From positions 1 through 64,000 of the forward strand of contig JAFLEF010000020.1 of assembly GCA_017309115.1 (NCBI GenBank): 64,000 nucleotides of DNA, given 5' to 3'. The notes under the pieces are model-generated. The model had not been told where the DNA came from. It made no database searches and worked only from the letters and a program-made list of their open reading frames with translations. Of this stretch, positions 38,861 to 47,498 are shown piece by piece. Position 1 is the first letter of the stretch. Each line of letters starts with the position of its first letter. The stretch is from Verrucomicrobiota bacterium. Its GTDB lineage: Bacteria; Verrucomicrobiota; Verrucomicrobiia; Limisphaerales; UBA9464. Made by a program: the position numbers and the translations under genes.

Positions 38861-39994
38861 TCACTTCATGCCCGGCCATGGGGCCAGAGCATTCAGCGCC
38901 GGCACGATCTGACGCCGGAGTTCCAGGAAATCCAACGCCCCAGTCTGCCGAAACAGGATCTTCCCATCAGGCGCAACGAGCAGCGTGTGCGGCAGCGCCC
39001 CATTCCAGTCCGGATCCAGGGCCTCCAGCAGACGGTATTTGTCGGTCTCTCCAAACAACAGGTTTCGGGTCGAGGCACCTTGTTTTTCCAGGAACTTAAG
39101 AACCTGCCCCCGCTCATCCGGAAACTGGGCGGCCACGGTCACCAATTCGAAGTCGCGATGCCGGAATCGCAGGTTGGTTTCGAGCAACTCCCCAAACTCC
39201 GACACACACGGACCACACCAAGTGGCCCAGACATTGATCAGACGTACCTTGCCCGTTCCCTGGTTCGCCCGGAGCGCCTTCAAGGCGGCCGCATCCGCCG
39301 CCTCCAGTTTCACTGGTTCCTTGCGCACTTTTTCCATCCAGCGGGTCACGTCGTCTGCCTTGTCAGACCACTTGGTGGAACATCCAAACACTTTGGTGAC
39401 CGTCACTGGAGGTTCCTGATCCTTCAAAAGCGCTTCAATCGCGTTGCGGGCATCCTGAACCTTCACCAAATCCTCCCGTTCCGAATCATCAATGCGACCC
39501 TGGTACCGGAGCCTTCGTTGGGCGTCGAAAATGAACACATGCGGGGTGGCCGACGGCCCGTACTGCTTGGAAGCCAGCTCCGAATCGCCATCGTACAAAT
39601 ACGGGAAATTGAAACCCTTCTGGGCCGCCCGAACCTTCATGTCCTCCAGCGTGTCACCCACGTCGGTGTAGCCAAGTTCGTCCAGCCGAACACCCTTCGG
39701 ACTGTTGGGTGAAATTGCCACCAAGGTCACGCCCCGTCCGTCGTAGTCCTTTGCCAATTGCTTCAAGCGCTCCTCGTAAGCCTGCGCCGTTGGACAGTGA
39801 TTACAGGTGAAGACCAAAACCAACACCCGGGCCGCCGCAAAATCCTTCAACTGGTACGATCTCCCATCCACACCCGGCATGGTGAAATCGATGGCCGGCG
39901 ATCCGATTTTGAGGGGTGGGTACGAAATCTCGGCCGCAGATCCCAACCACGCCAACAGCACCGCTGACAAGACCCAACTCACCAGAGATTTCAT
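38861..39994 (-). CDS. Exported protein with two thioredoxin-like domains
   Basis: 377 residues; signal peptide about 1-20 (MKSLVSWVLSAVLLAWLGSA). The first domain (about 28-190) is an AhpC/TSA-type redoxin with a CxxC in FTCNHCPTAQ. The second (about 235-375) is a TlpA/ResA-type thioredoxin with the active site WATWCGPCVSEF and the cis-Pro region ALPHTLLV. A linker Cys (FGCSTKW) lies between them. Proteins of this kind transfer disulphides or reduce thiols in the periplasm, for example in cytochrome c maturation, which fits the exported haem proteins in this window. It converges on rpsT. Confidence 0.88.
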   Translation of the reverse strand: MKSLVSWVLSAVLLAWLGSAAEISYPPLKIGSPAIDFTMPGVDGRSYQLKDFAAARVLVLVFTCNHCPTAQAYEERLKQLAKDYDGRGVTLVAISPNSPKGVRLDELGYTDVGDTLEDMKVRAAQKGFNFPYLYDGDSELASKQYGPSATPHVFIFDAQRRLRYQGRIDDSEREDLVKVQDARNAIEALLKDQEPPVTVTKVFGCSTKWSDKADDVTRWMEKVRKEPVKLEAADAAALKALRANQGTGKVRLINVWATWCGPCVSEFGELLETNLRFRHRDFELVTVAAQFPDERGQVLKFLEKQGASTRNLLFGETDKYRLLEALDPDWNGALPHTLLVAPDGKILFRQTGALDFLELRRQIVPALNALAPWPGMK

Positions 39995-40082
39995 CCTCCC
40001 AGCCTAGGCAGGCATCGCCGAGCAGCAAGCCCGATGGCTGGTCGGTCCCCAGATGTCCCACCGCCCGAGTCAGAGTCGGGAC

Positions 40083-40460
40083 ATGACCGACGACGAAATT
40101 TGGGAATGGCTCCAACAGGAACCCGCGTCGTGGAACTCCATCCTCACCTGGCCCGGCGACTTGGGCTCTCCCCTGCTGTATTGGACGCTGGCCCGCCGTT
40201 TCCCCATCCACCGCTCCATCGATCGCGAACTGCAACGTTTGGTCCAAGCCACTCGGACGCTCGAGCCCGTGACGTTCCGTTATTTTGGAGGTTCCGACCC
40301 AGGTCAGGACCGTTCGATCCACCCCACGGTGGTCTTCGAAGTGGCTGGCTTCCCGGGGATCTTTGTTTCCGGCTGGTGCCGACGGACCCGCTGGATCCGA
40401 ACTTTTCGCTTCGACCGAATGCGCCTACAAGCCCGACCAACGGACGAATCTAGGCAATGA
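40083..40460 (+). CDS. Small protein of unknown function
   Basis: 125 residues from the ATG at 40083 (an ATG at 40053 adds 10 residues). Not recognised. The N-terminal half is helical and acidic (MTDDEIWEWLQQEP...). The C-terminal half has alternating hydrophobic strands ending in a basic tail (GFPGIFVSGWCRRTRWIRTF). Composition looks protein-like. It lies alone on the plus strand between minus-strand genes and overlaps the end of the DUF1501 gene by 11 bases. It could be spurious. Confidence 0.45.
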   Translation: MTDDEIWEWLQQEPASWNSILTWPGDLGSPLLYWTLARRFPIHRSIDRELQRLVQATRTLEPVTFRYFGGSDPGQDRSIHPTVVFEVAGFPGIFVSGWCRRTRWIRTFRFDRMRLQARPTDESRQ

Positions 40461-41898
40461 TTTCGCGGACCAATTGGCCGTGAACATCCGTCAACCGGAA
40501 ATCCCGACCGGCACTGCGGAAGGTGAACGTTTCGTGATCAAAACCCAGCAGATGCAACAGCGTGGCGTGCAGATCGTGCACATGAACCGGCTTCTCCGCG
40601 GCGGCGAATCCAAACTCGTCCGTGGATCCGTGCACATAGCCGCCCTTCACGCCGCCGCCCGCCAGCCAGGTCGTGAATCCATGATTGTTGTGGTCCCGAC
40701 CATTCTGTTTCCCCGCATTGGCACCCGGAGTTGGTAACTCGACCGTCGGCGTCCGACCAAACTCCCCACCGCAAATCACCAACGTGTCGTCCAACATGCC
40801 CCGGTCCTTCAAATCGGTCAGCAACGCCGCAATCGCCCGATCGCATTGCCCGGCCAAATTCCGGTGGTTGGTCTCAATGTCATCGTGATTGTCCCACGGC
40901 TGCCCCGAACCGTGCCACACCTGAACAAACCGCACGCCTCGCTCCAACAAACGCCGGGCAATCAACAACTGCCGGGCCTGCACAGAATCGCCATAGCGCT
41001 CCCGGACCGAAACCGGCTCGCGCAAAATGTCGAAGGCGTCCGCGGCCTCCATCTGCATGCGATAGGCCAGCTCAAAACTCTGAATCCGCGCATCCAGCTG
41101 TCCATCCGCCGCCCGCGCCGCCCGATGCCGGGCATTCAAGGCCTGCAACAGATCCAACTGGGCCCGCTGCTCCGGCAGTGACGTGTAGTGATTGGTGATG
41201 TTCTCAATCAACTTCTCGAGCCGGGTATGCTCGGTGTTGATGTAGGTACCCTGATAGGTCCCAGGCAAAAAGCCACTCTGCCAGTTCTGCGATTCCTGGA
41301 TCGGATACCCTCCCGGGCACATCGCAATGAAGCCCGGTAGGTTCTGGTTTTCCGTACCCAAGCCGTACGTGACCCACGATCCCATGCTCGGCCGGGGCAG
41401 CCGGGCTTCGCCACAGTTCATTAGGAGCAGCGACGGCTCATGATTGGGCACATCCGCCTTCATCGAACGGATGACGCACAAATCATCCGCATGCTGGGCG
41501 GTATGCTGGAACAACTCGGAAATCTCGAGACCGCTCTGACCGTACCGTTCGAACTTGAACGGCGACCGGTACGCCGCCCCGGTTTTTCGTTCGGTGGCAA
41601 AATGGACCGGGATTTCCTTCCCGTGCCACTTATCCAGAGCCGGCTTGGGATCAAACGTGTCCACGTGGGACGCCCCGCCATTGAGGAAGATGTGGATCAC
41701 CCGTTTGGCCCGTCCGGAGAATTGCGGAGGCTTGGGCGACAACGGGTTCGTGAAATTGGCGTCGGCCGACGCCGAGCCGGATCCCATCGACCCCAAAAGC
41801 GTGGCCAGGCCCAGAGTACCCATCCCCATGCCGCAGCGATTCAGGAATTGACGTCGGGTCAGCGCCAGATGCTCCGGATTGAAAGGATGGTGTGACAT
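40450..41898 (-). CDS. DUF1501 protein, Tat-exported (sulfatase/alkaline-phosphatase superfamily)
   Basis: 482 residues from the ATG at 41898. A twin-arginine signal (LTRRQFLNRCG then MGMGTLGLATLLG) precedes the domain. DUF1501 blocks are clear: HIFLNGGASHVDTFDPKP (about 73-90), SMKADVPNHEPSLLLMN near 165, VICGGEFGRTP near 385 and GRDHNNHGFT near 410. These have the metal-binding layout of the alkaline-phosphatase superfamily, but no activity is established. In PVC genomes such genes usually sit beside a DUF1549/DUF1553 cytochrome protein; none is adjacent here. It runs opposite to a decayed gene at its 5' end. Confidence 0.9.
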   Translation of the reverse strand: MSHHPFNPEHLALTRRQFLNRCGMGMGTLGLATLLGSMGSGSASADANFTNPLSPKPPQFSGRAKRVIHIFLNGGASHVDTFDPKPALDKWHGKEIPVHFATERKTGAAYRSPFKFERYGQSGLEISELFQHTAQHADDLCVIRSMKADVPNHEPSLLLMNCGEARLPRPSMGSWVTYGLGTENQNLPGFIAMCPGGYPIQESQNWQSGFLPGTYQGTYINTEHTRLEKLIENITNHYTSLPEQRAQLDLLQALNARHRAARAADGQLDARIQSFELAYRMQMEAADAFDILREPVSVRERYGDSVQARQLLIARRLLERGVRFVQVWHGSGQPWDNHDDIETNHRNLAGQCDRAIAALLTDLKDRGMLDDTLVICGGEFGRTPTVELPTPGANAGKQNGRDHNNHGFTTWLAGGGVKGGYVHGSTDEFGFAAAEKPVHVHDLHATLLHLLGFDHETFTFRSAGRDFRLTDVHGQLVREIIA

Positions 41899-41959
41899 GC
41901 GGCGTAGGCCGGGAGTCGACGCAATCCCCGTCCCAAAATTCAAGCAGGCCTGAGCCAGG

Positions 41960-42535
41960 CGGGCAACGGTTTGCGGTCAACATCCCGACCAACCATGCGG
42001 TGGTACTGGTAGCGGATCGCAACACGCCGCCTGCGTTGCTGGATTTGGTGGGAGCGGTACTGCGAAAAGAGCTGGGCGTGGCGGTCTATCGAAATCCAAC
42101 GGTGGTCGATATTGAGGCCACCACCCGGAGGCGCGGGCTGACTTCGGATCAGGTTAGCATCGACGACCCCTGGAAGGAAGCGACCGCCCAACTGGGTGGG
42201 AAGCCAACCGGCCCGCATCAACTCCTGGTGATAACCTCACGCGACCTGTTCGCTCCGGGAGTGAACTTCCTTTACGGATCTCCGACCTCACCGGGATCAT
42301 TTCCTACGCGAGATTCGGCCGGCTCAAAGACCCCACCGCCGACCGGAACCTGCTCGACGCGCTGAGCAAGCAGGCGATTTCCACCGTGATCAAATCGCTG
42401 ACGATCTACCCCTCGCCCGATCCACGCGACGTAACGGCCTATGTGAACGGGTTCTTCCAGCTCTCGAAAAAAGGCCGGCGTCCCCTGCCCGCGACCCTCA
42501 CGGCCTATCGCGAACAGATCCGGAAATGGAACTAA
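41960..42535 (+). pseudogene. Frameshifted archaemetzincin-like gene lacking the zinc site
   Basis: The first frame (from about 41970; GTG at 41892 possible) gives NHAVVLVADRNTPPALLDLV and VITSRDLFAPGVNFLYG, similar to archaemetzincins (peptidase family M54: 'D.Y.PG.NFVFG'). A one-base deletion near 42278 then shifts the frame; the next frame reads ISDLTGIISYARFGRLK and later SPDPRDVTAYVNGF, to a TAA at 42533-42535. Where archaemetzincins have HExxHxxGxxH, this product has STVIKSLTI, so the zinc ligands are gone. It is a dead gene, or a non-catalytic relative that later acquired a frameshift. Family assignment is by pattern only. Confidence 0.5.
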
Positions 42536-42634
42536 GAGGGAACCTACCCGAAGTAACGCAACCCAACCCACTCGAACCCCACCGGGATCAGTCTTCCGGG
42601 AAGCCAACAAAGGGAATTCCTACCAAGAAGAAAA

Positions 42635-42709
<75 letters not shown>

Positions 42710-42728
42710 GTACCGAAAAGCGGGCCGC

Positions 42729-42756
42729 AATCTAGAAACCAACCTCCGGTAATCAA
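42729..42756 (-). promoter_or_regulatory. Candidate promoter of the tRNA-Val gene
   Basis: On the minus strand, TTGATT (42756-42751) and TAGATT (42734-42729) are 16 bases apart and end 19 bases before the tRNA 5' end. Each matches consensus at four of six bases. Confidence 0.45.
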
Positions 42757-42784
42757 GGCATTTCTCCGGAAGTTTACTGTCCGG

Positions 42785-43330
42785 TCACTCGATCCCCAGC
42801 CGACGACGTCCTTCGGCGGTGATCATGCTCTGGTGCCAGGGCGGATCCCACACAATTTCCACCGACGCATCCTCCACCCCCGGCAACATCAAAATCTTCT
42901 GCTGGGCATCCCCAGCAATCGTCGCCCCCATGCCGCAACCCGGAGCGGTCAGGGTCATCTTCACGAACACCTTCTTGTTCCCCGTCGGCAAATCCTCAAT
43001 GCCCATGTCGTACACTAGGCCCAGGTCCACGATGTTCACCGGGATCTCCGGATCGTAACAGCTGCGCAGCGTCTCCCACACCATCGCTTCGTTGACCAGA
43101 TCCCCTTCCGTCGCCGGGATCGCCGGTTTGACCTCCGCCGTCAACCCGAGGGCATCGGCATCGGCCGGCCCAATTCGAAACAAGCCACCCAGGGCGTGCA
43201 CGGTGTAGGAACCACCCAGGGTCTGCGTGATATCCACCTCCGTCCCCGCGGGAAGGATGACAGTGTTGCCGGCCGGAATCTGCACGGCGTTGCAATCGCG
43301 GCTCAGCGATACGGACTGAACAGAAGTCAT
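42785..43330 (-). CDS. sufT: SufT-type Fe-S cluster assembly protein
   Basis: 181 residues from the ATG at 43330. The N-terminal part (about 1-75, IPAGNTVILPAGTEVDITQ, GGSYTV) is the extension found in SufT proteins. The rest is a MIP18/PaaD-like domain: LRSCYDPEIPVNIVDLGLVYD, TAPGCGMGATI and VEIVWDPPWHQSMITAEGRR. It acts in maturation of Fe-S proteins, a role that fits the next gene on the strand, cysteine synthase. No other suf genes are in the window. Confidence 0.9.
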   Translation of the reverse strand: MTSVQSVSLSRDCNAVQIPAGNTVILPAGTEVDITQTLGGSYTVHALGGLFRIGPADADALGLTAEVKPAIPATEGDLVNEAMVWETLRSCYDPEIPVNIVDLGLVYDMGIEDLPTGNKKVFVKMTLTAPGCGMGATIAGDAQQKILMLPGVEDASVEIVWDPPWHQSMITAEGRRRLGIE

Positions 43331-43407
43331 GACGCGGCCACTATAGACGGCATCGCCCCCGCGCAAAGCCGGAACCGGGACGTTTCCGGTTTGGGAACAG
43401 GGTTGAG

Positions 43408-43488
43408 AGTCACCAGTCCACACACGAACGGCTCCGCAGAGCGTCGCCCTACCCGGTTTTTTCTCTTAGCTCTCAGCTCTCAGCTGGC
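43408..43488. repeat. Partial copy of the palindromic repeat with CTGAGAG-type tail
   Basis: ACACACGAACGGCTCCGCAG at about 43421-43440 continues into AGCGTCGCCCTACC, then CTTAGCTCTCAGCTCTCAGCT at about 43466-43486. This is the right half of the family only. Confidence 0.75.
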
Positions 43489-43494
43489 TCCAAC

Positions 43495-43529
43495 AAAAGA
43501 CCTCCCCAGGCCCGGAGCCTAGGGAGGTC
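43495..43529 (-). terminator. Rho-independent terminator of cysK
   Basis: On the minus strand GACCTCCCTAGGC and GCCTGGGGAGGTC form a 13-bp stem (one G-T pair) with a 5-base loop, followed by TTTTGTTGG. It lies 21 bases past the cysK stop. Confidence 0.9.
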
Positions 43530-43550
43530 GTTTCAAAGGAATCGCCGCGC

Positions 43551-44546
43551 TCAGCCGCCCACTTCGGCCCGCGCTTCCGCCGCCAGGGCGGTCGACAAGT
43601 ACCGTTCACCAGTGGAACAGGCGATGGTCACGATGGTCTTGCCCTTGTTCTCCGGTCGCTTGGCCAACTCAATCGCCGCCCAGACATTGGCGCCGGAGGA
43701 AATGCCCACCAGCATCCCTTCTTCCTTGGCCAACCGCCGCGCCATGTCAAAGGCGTCATCATTGCTGACCTGCACCGTCTCGGTGATCTGGTCTTCCCCG
43801 TTGGCGCCCTTGAGATGCAGGTTCTTCGGCACGAATCCGGCACCAGTACCCTGAATCTTGTGCGGACCCGGCTTGACCGCTTCGCCCTTCAACGTTTGGG
43901 AGATCACTGGGGAATCCTTGGGTTCCACCGCGATCGCCTGAAAGGAGGCCTTCTTCGGCTTCAACACCTCGTAACAGCCGGTGATCGTGCCGCCCGTGCC
44001 CACCGCCGCCACCAGGATGTCCACCTTACCCTCGGTGTCTTCCCAGATCTCCACCGCCGTCGTCTTTTGGTGGATGGCCGGGTTGGCCGCGTTTTCAAAC
44101 TGTTGGGGAATCCAGGAATTCGGCGTTTCCTTGGCCAGTTGCTCGGCCCGGGCGATCGCGCCGCGCATACCTTCAGAACCCGGGGTCAGCACCAGCTTGG
44201 CGCCCAGCATTGCCAACAGCACGCGCCGCTCGAGCGACATGGTCTCAGGCATGGTCAGGATCAGCTTGTAGCCTTTCGCCGCCGCCACGAACGCCAGGGC
44301 AATACCGGTGTTTCCCGAGGTGGGCTCAATGATCACGGTATCCTTCTTCAGCACCCCGCGCTGCTCGGCATCCTCGATCATGGCCATGCCAATGCGGTCC
44401 TTGACGCTGCCCAAGGGGTTGAAGAACTCACACTTGACCAGAATGGAGGTGGACGGATCCACCCCGGCCTCAGCCGGAATCTTGTTCAAGCGGACCAAGG
44501 GAGTCCGACCAACGGTTTCGACGATGTTGTTGTAGATGCGACCCAT
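43551..44546 (-). CDS. cysK: Cysteine synthase A (O-acetylserine sulfhydrylase)
   Basis: 331 residues from the ATG at 44546 (the open frame goes back to 44675 but the conserved start is [20 protein letters not shown]). A PLP enzyme that makes cysteine from O-acetylserine and sulfide. The PLP lysine lies in [11 protein letters not shown] near residue 43-47. [12 protein letters not shown] (about 71) is the substrate loop, and [11 protein letters not shown] (about 180) binds the PLP phosphate. Length is normal for CysK (about 310-330). A strong terminator follows. Confidence 0.96.
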   Translation of the reverse strand: MGRIYNNIVETVGRTPLVRLNKIPAEAGVDPSTSILVKCEFFNPLGSVKDRIGMAMIEDAEQRGVLKKDTVIIEPTSGNTGIALAFVAAAKGYKLILTMPETMSLERRVLLAMLGAKLVLTPGSEGMRGAIARAEQLAKETPNSWIPQQFENAANPAIHQKTTAVEIWEDTEGKVDILVAAVGTGGTITGCYEVLKPKKASFQAIAVEPKDSPVISQTLKGEAVKPGPHKIQGTGAGFVPKNLHLKGANGEDQITETVQVSNDDAFDMARRLAKEEGMLVGISSGANVWAAIELAKRPENKGKTIVTIACSTGERYLSTALAAEARAEVGG

Positions 44547-44758
44547 GGGAGTAGTTGAGTAAGGCGGGTAGGTTATGGAACGCGGCAACAGTCGCCAACC
44601 AAGATAAGGCGGCAAGCGGGTTTTCGTCCGCCCCAGCCCAGATTTTCCAGTTCCCCCGACGTCGTAACCCGGCAATTGGGGTCAAAAAACCCGAATCCTC
44701 ACCCTTTCAGGCGGTTTGTCGCTTGGTACCGAGCCATCCCTGCCCTCCAATCGCCGCG

Positions 44759-45985
44759 GTGTCACCGGCCGAACGCACCCAGAGAACCTTCCACCTCGAT
44801 TGCGGGCGGATGGTGTTCGCCGGCATTCTGGAGTCGGCGGCCAACACGTTCCTCTTGCTGATGGCCGTCCGCTCGTTCGAGGCCGGGGCGTGGGCCAAAG
44901 CGTGGGTCGCCGCGGGCGGGAGTGTTGGCTTACTCCTGTCACCGGTAGCGGTCAGCTGGGTGGAACATCGCCGCTGGCCCGCCACCTTGGGAGCCGCCCG
45001 AATTCTCTTCCTGGGCGGCTCCGCCTGCGCTCTGGCGGCCGCCTTCCCGGTTCTCTGGATGTTCGTGCCGGCAGCCGTGCTCGCCATGGCCACCAGCTCG
45101 GCGGTGATTCCGCTGATGACCCAGGTGTACCATGACAACTACCCCGCCGCTCAACGGGGCAAACTCTACGCCCGGAGCTTCATGCTGCGCATCGGCGCCG
45201 CCATCCTGTTCTCCTGGGCCGGCGGGGCCTTTCTCGATCGGTATCCCAACGGATTTCGCGGAATGTTGCTCCTGTTTGGACTCGCATTCCTGAGCGCCGG
45301 CGCACTGGTTCGGCGAGTCCCCTCGGTTCCCCTCCGCTTGTCGGGCGGAAGTCATCCGCTGCACGCCATGCGCTTTGTCCGGGAGGACCGTCTCTTCCGG
45401 CAAACCTTGATCGTCTGGATGTTCATGGGGTTCGCCAATCTGATGATGCTGCCTATGCGGGTGGAATATCTGGGGAACCCCCGGTACGGCCTGACCCTGT
45501 CGGCTGCGGAAATCGCCTGGCTGACCGGCGTCATCCCCAACGTGGCCCGGCTGATCATGAATCCGGTCTGGGGCTGGCTCTTCGACCGCATGAACTTTTT
45601 CGCCCTGCGAACCACGCTCAATTTTGGATTCGCCCTCGGCATTCTGGCCTTCTTCACGAGCAGTTCCCCGTGGGGTCTCATTTTCGGCGCCATCATTTAC
45701 GGAATCTCCAACGCCGGCGGAGACGTCGCCTGGGGACTCTGGGTGACCAAATTCGCTCCCCCCGGTCGGGTCGCCGATTACATGAGCGTGCACACGTTCC
45801 TGACCGGCGTTCGCGGGGTGGCCGCACCGGTCATTGCCTTCCAGTTGGTGCAACGCTTTTCCCTGACCATTCTCGGAGGATTTAGTGCCGCCCTCATTCT
45901 GGTGGCGACCCTACTTCTGCTGCCGGAAATCGGGCGCTGGAAGGGACGACCGGGCGAAGTGGTCACCGAGGAAGTGACGGACTGA
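44759..45985 (+). CDS. MFS-type membrane transporter
   Basis: 408 residues from GTG 44759; the start is uncertain because the open frame extends to 44555 and an ATG lies at 44810. About 12 hydrophobic helices are visible. Between helices 2 and 3 and in the second half there are MFS-like loops (HDNYPAAQRGKLYARSF and GWLFDRMNFFALR). Substrate cannot be inferred. The last 23 bases overlap the end of the sterol-desaturase-like gene on the other strand. Confidence 0.82.
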   Translation: MSPAERTQRTFHLDCGRMVFAGILESAANTFLLLMAVRSFEAGAWAKAWVAAGGSVGLLLSPVAVSWVEHRRWPATLGAARILFLGGSACALAAAFPVLWMFVPAAVLAMATSSAVIPLMTQVYHDNYPAAQRGKLYARSFMLRIGAAILFSWAGGAFLDRYPNGFRGMLLLFGLAFLSAGALVRRVPSVPLRLSGGSHPLHAMRFVREDRLFRQTLIVWMFMGFANLMMLPMRVEYLGNPRYGLTLSAAEIAWLTGVIPNVARLIMNPVWGWLFDRMNFFALRTTLNFGFALGILAFFTSSSPWGLIFGAIIYGISNAGGDVAWGLWVTKFAPPGRVADYMSVHTFLTGVRGVAAPVIAFQLVQRFSLTILGGFSAALILVATLLLLPEIGRWKGRPGEVVTEEVTD

Positions 45986-46811
45986 TCTCGTCGCGCGGGG
46001 CGGGATCCCGCCGAAAGGGAAGCTTGGCGAGCCCCAGCACGGACTGCTGTTCCGGGGTGTCAAAGCCGTCCAAACCCAGGCGAATCTCCTCCGGCCGATC
46101 CCGAAACTTCAGACTGCGAAACAGAAAATCCCAGATCGGCAACAACGAGGCGTAGTTCGAATCGGTCTCCGGTTGGTGCCGGGAATGGTGGACTTTGTGC
46201 AGACCGGGTGTCACCAGACACCAGCGGACGACCCGTTCCCAGCGCGGTGGCAGGGCAATGTTGGCATGCTGCCACTGCACCACGACTTGCAGCAGCGTTT
46301 CGTAGAGCACCAGTTCCCCAAAGCCGATGCCTAGCAGCAAGATCAGCGGAATTCGCAGGACCGACGACAACACGATCTCGCCCAAGTGGAATCGGTTGGC
46401 CGTGGTCACGTCCATTTGGGCGTCGGTGTGGTGGACCCGATGCAACCGCCACAGCAGGGGCACCCGGTGATTGATCCGGTGCCAGGCATAGGTCCACACA
46501 TCGAGCAACAGCACTGCGGCCACCCAGCGCACCCCGTCGGGCCACGGCAGTTGGTTCAATAATCCGAAGTGGTTATCCTCCGCCCAAGTGGCAACTGACC
46601 GCCACAAGCCGGCAAAGATCAGCGCGATGGCCAAGCCATTGACTAGAGCCAAAACCAGATTGCGCACCGCATGCCGCCCCCGGTCGGAGCCGGACCGAAA
46701 CAACCCGTAACAGGGCGCCACCGATTCCCAGGCCAGCAGCACCACCAGCCAGCCCAGACTGGCGGCACCTCGCCACTTCAAAAGCGTTTCGATCGAGTCA
46801 TTCGGAATCAT
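45963..46811 (-). CDS. Sterol desaturase / fatty-acid hydroxylase family membrane protein
   Basis: 282 residues with about five membrane helices. The three histidine motifs that bind the di-iron site are present: WHRINHRVPLLWRLHRVHHTD (about 110-130, giving HxxxH and HxxHH) and HKVHHSRHQ near 206. It should use oxygen to hydroxylate or desaturate a lipid at the membrane face; the substrate (hopanoid, sterol or fatty acid) is unknown. Its ATG overlaps the rhodanese stop by four bases (46808-46811), so they form an operon. Confidence 0.9.
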   Translation of the reverse strand: MIPNDSIETLLKWRGAASLGWLVVLLAWESVAPCYGLFRSGSDRGRHAVRNLVLALVNGLAIALIFAGLWRSVATWAEDNHFGLLNQLPWPDGVRWVAAVLLLDVWTYAWHRINHRVPLLWRLHRVHHTDAQMDVTTANRFHLGEIVLSSVLRIPLILLLGIGFGELVLYETLLQVVVQWQHANIALPPRWERVVRWCLVTPGLHKVHHSRHQPETDSNYASLLPIWDFLFRSLKFRDRPEEIRLGLDGFDTPEQQSVLGLAKLPFRRDPAPRDEISPSLPR

Positions 46812-47362
46812 GGCGATCCCTCACCCAGAGGAGCCCGCAATTCCGGCTTGAGCAGTCGGCCAAAGCGTTCGCTGTAGGGATGCACCCGAGGCTTGTCGGG
46901 ATGGACACTCTCGATGGGACGCCCCTCGTTCGCCCATTGGAAGAGCGACCCCTCGAGGTTGATCACGTTGGTGAAACCCGCGCGGAGTAAGCGCGTGGCA
47001 CAATCTGCCGACCGATACCCCACGGAGCAGTACAGCACCACCGGACGATCCCGGGGCAAGGTCGGCAGCAAGGTCGCAGCCTTGATCTCGGGATCGACCC
47101 AACGGGCTCCCTTCAAATGGCTGACGTCGAACTCCGCCCGCGTCCGGACATCCAAGAGCACCGGTGCCACCCGATTGGTATCGGCCAGCCACGCTGCCAA
47201 TTCCGCCGGAGTGAGGTGCTTCACGCCCGGAAACCGCTCGTGCACCAGCGCCTTCATCTTCTCCAGGCCTTCCTCGGCCGCCTGGGACGGCGGCGAAAGC
47301 CAGACGCTCAAGAGCGCCAAGCTACCCTTCACAAAAACCCGCCATGCCCGACCCACGGTCAT
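46808..47362 (-). CDS. Exported rhodanese-domain protein
   Basis: 184 residues from the ATG at 47362; earlier starts in the same frame are less likely because a signal peptide (VFVKGSLALLSVWLSPPSQAA) begins here. The rhodanese fold spans about 50-150. The active-site loop is YCSVGYRSAD with the catalytic Cys that would carry persulfide; VLLDVRTRAEFDVSHLKGA is the typical entry. The last ~25 residues (YSERFGRLLKPELR) are an extension. Export suggests a periplasmic sulfur-transfer or sensing role. Confidence 0.87.
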   Translation of the reverse strand: MTVGRAWRVFVKGSLALLSVWLSPPSQAAEEGLEKMKALVHERFPGVKHLTPAELAAWLADTNRVAPVLLDVRTRAEFDVSHLKGARWVDPEIKAATLLPTLPRDRPVVLYCSVGYRSADCATRLLRAGFTNVINLEGSLFQWANEGRPIESVHPDKPRVHPYSERFGRLLKPELRAPLGEGSP

Positions 47363-47498
47363 GGGCCAAAAGTAACCAAAGGATGGAGCCAAGTCAGCGG
47401 CGATCCTTGAATCCAGCTGGCAAACGGAATTTCCCCTTTCCCAACCAACTCCCGTTTCCGGACACTCCACCCCCAACAGCGTTCCCATCTCCTCGCCC

